In this document: positions 44,439 to 47,231 of the stretch, one piece after another
Layout of the letters: each line of letters opens with the position of its first letter
Position numbering within the stretch: the first letter of the stretch is position 1
DNA from: Pseudomonas plecoglossicida NBRC 103162 = DSM 15088
GTDB taxonomy: Bacteria; Pseudomonadota; Gammaproteobacteria; Pseudomonadales; Pseudomonadaceae
Assembly (NCBI RefSeq): GCF_000730665.1
Contig: NZ_BBIV01000047.1
Coordinates: 1-47,231 of the forward strand
Direction of reading: 5' to 3'
DNA length: 47,231 bases
Translations under genes and position numbers: made by a program
Notes under the pieces: generated by a model
The model's input: only the letters and a program-made list of their open reading frames with translations
Database searches by the model: none
What the model was told of the DNA's origin: nothing

Positions 44439-47096
44439 TCAGTTCAAAAGCTGCAGTTCGCGCGCCGAACACAGGGCGCTGTCGCGGTCGGCCACATCCA
44501 GCTTGCGGAACAGGTTGTTGATATGGGTCTTGACCGTGCTCAGGCTGATGAACATGGCCTCGGCGATCTGCCCGTTGCTCTGGCCGCGGGCCATGCGCTG
44601 CAGCACTTCCAGTTCGCGGCGCGACAGCGGCACGATCAGCGCGCTCTCGGCACTGTCCTTGCCCGCCAGCAGCGGGCGGAACAGCGCATTGAGGTGCTCG
44701 CGAGGCGGCGCCGGCGCTGTCAGCCCCAGGCGTTCGCGAACCTGCGGCAGCAACAGTTGGCGCAGGGCCTCCAGGCTGGTGTCGCCTTCGTACTGCAGCA
44801 ACTGGCCGAAACCGTGCGCGCAGGCCAGTTGCAAGGCCTGTTCGAGGCTCAGCAGGGCCTCGTCACGCTCACCGCGGTCCTGCAGCAGCGCCGCGTCGAG
44901 CAACTGGGCATCGAGCAACAGGCGGTGGTTGGCCTGTGCCTGGGCCCTGGCCTGCAGCATCTGCTGGATCTGTCGCGCCTTGTCGCGCTGGCCCAGGTGG
45001 CGTTGCACCCAGGCGTAGGCGAGCCACTCCTCGGGCAGCAGTTGCTCGCCATATTGGCGGTTGCACCAGTGCCACTGGCCGAGCCAGTCGGGCAGGTAGT
45101 CCTGGTCGTTGTCGTGCAGGGCCAGGCGCGCCTGCCATGCCCCGGCCTGGCGGTAGAGGGTGAACAGGCGGAACTGTCGGGCCAGTCGGCGCACCTCCAC
45201 CCAGCGGGCCTTGGCCTGGGCCGTTTCACCCAGTGCCCAGTGCAGGCACGCCTGGTGGTGGAACACCCAGGGCAGCGCGGCACTGTGGGGAAAGCCCAGC
45301 GCCAGCACTTCGGCCTGGGCCATTTCCTGGCGCGCCTGGGCCAGGCGGTTGGCCTGCAGCAGCGCCAGGCCCTTGCCCAGGTGGTGGAACAGTTCATAGA
45401 AGCGCCCGGAGCTGCCGGTAGCGGGTGTTTCGGCCATGCCTTGCAGGCGCGCCCAGGCTGCCTCGTTGGCGCCTTGGGCCAGCTCGATCTGGGCCAAAAG
45501 CAGTTGCAGCAGGTTGGTGTAACCGCTCAGGCCAAAGCCCTGCAGCTGACGCAGGGCGCGGCTGCCTTCGGCATGGGCCTGGGGCAGGTGGCCGAGCGCG
45601 GCCAGGCAGTTGGCACGGTCGAAATACAGCACCGAGCGCGCGGCATTGTCCTGGGGGAACTGCTGCAAGGCCCGCGCCGCCAGGGCCAGGCCGTGCCCCA
45701 GGTTGCCGCCCAGGTAGGCCAGGCGGCTGCGCAGGAACATCACTGTCTGCTGCACCCGCTCGGGGTGGCGCGGCACCGTCTGACGGCGCTGCAGGGCGTA
45801 GAGCTGGTGCAGGCAGTGACAGGCCTGGGCGATGTCGTTGGTGACCATCACCGTGGACGCTTCGGTCACCGCCAGGGTGAAGCTGTCGTTGCCTTTGTTG
45901 CCGGCGACTTCGTCGAGCACATCGACCAGGGTATTGACCTTGCCCTCGCGCAGCAGTTCGAAACCGTGGCGGTCAACGATGCTGAGCACGGCGTCCAGGT
46001 CGCGGGCGCGCCCCAGTTGGTAGATCGCTTCGGTGAAGCGGCGCTGCGCCAGCAACCAGTTGGCGGCCTGACGATGCAGTTGACGCAGGTGTTGCGGGTC
46101 GCGCTGTTCCAGGCGCTGGTAGAGGCTGTTGCGCAGGGCAGGGTGGTAGCGGTATTCGGTGTGCTCGCCCTGGGGCACCTCGATGATCAGGGCCATGCGC
46201 TGCAACTGGCGCAGCGCGCTTGGCACATCGGCCGGGGCGGCGAGTTCACCGGCAAGGCCTGCATCGAACACCTGGGCCACGGCGGTCTGCTCGAGAAACC
46301 CGCGCAAGCCCACGGGCAGGCGTTGCAGGCATTCTTCTTCGAGAAACTGCCGGGCCTGAGCGTAGGCCTGGCGAGTGATCGGGCGCAGGTCGCCGGGTGC
46401 CTGGCCGGTGCTGTGCAATGCCGCGCGGTAGGCCTGCAGCCAGAACAGCACGCCAGTGGGCCAGCCTTCGCTGCCGGCGCGCAGCTGATAGAGCGCATCG
46501 CTGCCCAGCTTGACCTCGCGGGCGATCGCCAACTGCTGGGTCTCGTCGCTGTCCAGGGCCAGATCGCAGGCGCCGAGCTGGGTCAGCCGGTCGTCACGGC
46601 GCAGGTGGGCCAGGGGCAGGAACGGCGGGCCTTCGCTGGCCGCCAGCAGGCGCAGCGCGGGCGGCGGGTAGCGCAGCAGGGTGTCCAGGTAGTGCCAGGC
46701 GGGCGCTGCGTTGAGCAGGTGCAGGTCGTCGAGCAGCAGGGTGACAGGTGCCTGGCGCGCCTCCAGGTCAGCCAGGATCAGGCTCCACAGCTGTTCGGCC
46801 TGTGGCGTCTCGCGTTGCTGCTCAGGCAGTTGCAGCGCCGCGTGCAGGTGCAGCAGCAGGGCCAATGGCTGGTTTTCGGCGCGGGTCAGCCGCAGCCATC
46901 CCCAGGCCCCTGGCAGGCTGCGGGCGAACTGGCCGAGCAGGGTGCTCTTGCCATAGCCCAGCGGTGCTTGCAGGAGCACGAAGGTGTTCGCCTCCAGCGC
47001 GTTGGCCAGCTGTTCGAGCAGCCGCGTGCGCACCACGCCTTTGGACGGCTCGGCGGGTGGGCGCAGCTGGTTCGGTTTGAGCGCGGGAAGATGCAT
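44439..47096 (-). CDS. LuxR-family ATP-binding activator (MalT/AlkS-like LAL)
   Basis: 885-residue signal-transducing ATPase. The N-terminal NTPase has Walker A APLGYGKST (residues 44-52) and a Walker B-like LLLDDLHLL (about 120-128). The middle is a long helical TPR-like sensor (about 340-790). The C-terminus is a LuxR/GerE helix-turn-helix: LSRRELEVLQRMARGQSN then IAEAMFISLSTVKTHINNLF. Ligand binding and ATP-driven oligomerisation are typical of the family. It lies 112 bases upstream of the acyl-CoA dehydrogenase gene on the same strand, so fatty-acid-like or alkanol-derived signals are a reasonable guess. The start ATG at 47096 is supported by the fold, since the ribosome site is weak. Confidence 0.9.
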   Translation of the reverse strand: MHLPALKPNQLRPPAEPSKGVVRTRLLEQLANALEANTFVLLQAPLGYGKSTLLGQFARSLPGAWGWLRLTRAENQPLALLLHLHAALQLPEQQRETPQAEQLWSLILADLEARQAPVTLLLDDLHLLNAAPAWHYLDTLLRYPPPALRLLAASEGPPFLPLAHLRRDDRLTQLGACDLALDSDETQQLAIAREVKLGSDALYQLRAGSEGWPTGVLFWLQAYRAALHSTGQAPGDLRPITRQAYAQARQFLEEECLQRLPVGLRGFLEQTAVAQVFDAGLAGELAAPADVPSALRQLQRMALIIEVPQGEHTEYRYHPALRNSLYQRLEQRDPQHLRQLHRQAANWLLAQRRFTEAIYQLGRARDLDAVLSIVDRHGFELLREGKVNTLVDVLDEVAGNKGNDSFTLAVTEASTVMVTNDIAQACHCLHQLYALQRRQTVPRHPERVQQTVMFLRSRLAYLGGNLGHGLALAARALQQFPQDNAARSVLYFDRANCLAALGHLPQAHAEGSRALRQLQGFGLSGYTNLLQLLLAQIELAQGANEAAWARLQGMAETPATGSSGRFYELFHHLGKGLALLQANRLAQARQEMAQAEVLALGFPHSAALPWVFHHQACLHWALGETAQAKARWVEVRRLARQFRLFTLYRQAGAWQARLALHDNDQDYLPDWLGQWHWCNRQYGEQLLPEEWLAYAWVQRHLGQRDKARQIQQMLQARAQAQANHRLLLDAQLLDAALLQDRGERDEALLSLEQALQLACAHGFGQLLQYEGDTSLEALRQLLLPQVRERLGLTAPAPPREHLNALFRPLLAGKDSAESALIVPLSRRELEVLQRMARGQSNGQIAEAMFISLSTVKTHINNLFRKLDVADRDSALCSARELQLLN

Positions 47097-47199
47097 GGTG
47101 AGCAGGTTCCGTCGGTTCGGCCAGACATCCTAGCGGAGCGCGGCAGCGCGGCGGGTAAATTTTTGGTGTGGATGTCGTGGGAGTTGCGTGGGGGCGAAC

Positions 47200-47231
47200 A
47201 TCGAGCGCCGCCCGCGCGGCGCATCGCGAGC
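47200..47231 (-). repeat. Partial long REP-like element at right window edge
   Basis: Last 32 bases, the exact reverse complement of the first 32 bases of the window and the same core as the pair at 17712-17968. The 103 bases between the LuxR-type start and this repeat hold no recognised gene. Confidence 0.85.

Overview
The window reads as chromosomal DNA of a Pseudomonas, most likely of the P. putida group. Supporting this are high GC and strong GC3 in nearly every gene, dispersed REP elements with the GCCGGCTTGCCGGC core, a class II-type PHA synthase, and typical pseudomonad regulators. No taxon was searched. The first and last 32 bases are exact reverse complements and belong to a repeat that also occurs twice inside (17.7-17.97 kb). 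The window is therefore probably a draft contig that broke at a repeat at both ends.

Layout. 0-3.2 kb: an MFS anion transporter divergent from a membrane diguanylate cyclase, with an IclR-type palindrome between them. 3.3-7.4 kb: a complete but compact periplasmic nitrate reductase operon, napEDABC, without napF. 7.6-8.8 kb: a scar of three truncated genes (iclR, hutG-like, gltS-like). 8.9-11.7 kb: malate dehydrogenase and an orphan PHA synthase. 12.0-15.9 kb: an internally deleted FAD monooxygenase, two different L,D-transpeptidase-family proteins and an outer-membrane beta-barrel protein. 16.0-17.7 kb: nnrS with a CopD-like partner behind an Anr/Dnr-like box, which fits functionally with nap. 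18.0-23.4 kb: accessory small genes (YdeI-like protein, unknown membrane protein, barrel, lipoprotein, two small unknowns), an MFS exporter and a short secreted protein with tandem repeats. 23.6-28.8 kb: an HD-GYP response regulator followed by a large hybrid histidine kinase. 29.0-31.4 kb: a triple-RidA fusion and a lower-GC cassette of a membrane protein plus a small zinc-ribbon protein. 31.6-36.5 kb: a five-gene minus-strand operon that looks like a lipid A/core uronic-acid pathway. 36.6-47.1 kb: a beta-oxidation cluster (acyl-CoA dehydrogenase, FadB-like protein, thiolase, SDR) bracketed by a sigma-54 activator and a MalT-like LuxR activator.

How the parts fit. The nap and nnrS/copD genes point to nitrate use and NO handling at low oxygen. 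The diguanylate cyclase (made upstream of nap) and the HD-GYP protein are opposite arms of c-di-GMP turnover. The ugd, epimerase, GT2, LABN and ArnT-like genes form a plausible route from UDP-glucose to an undecaprenyl-linked uronic acid and then to the lipopolysaccharide. The beta-oxidation enzymes form a full cycle from acyl-CoA to acetyl-CoA; no acyl-CoA ligase is present. Most gaps between genes carry REP elements or hairpins. No tRNA, rRNA, CRISPR array, intact insertion sequence or prophage was seen.

The most unusual items are the single-chain triple RidA with a lost arginine in its first domain, the secreted repeat protein at 23.1 kb, and the two-gene membrane/zinc-ribbon cassette at 30.6-31.4 kb. 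None of these was assigned a function.
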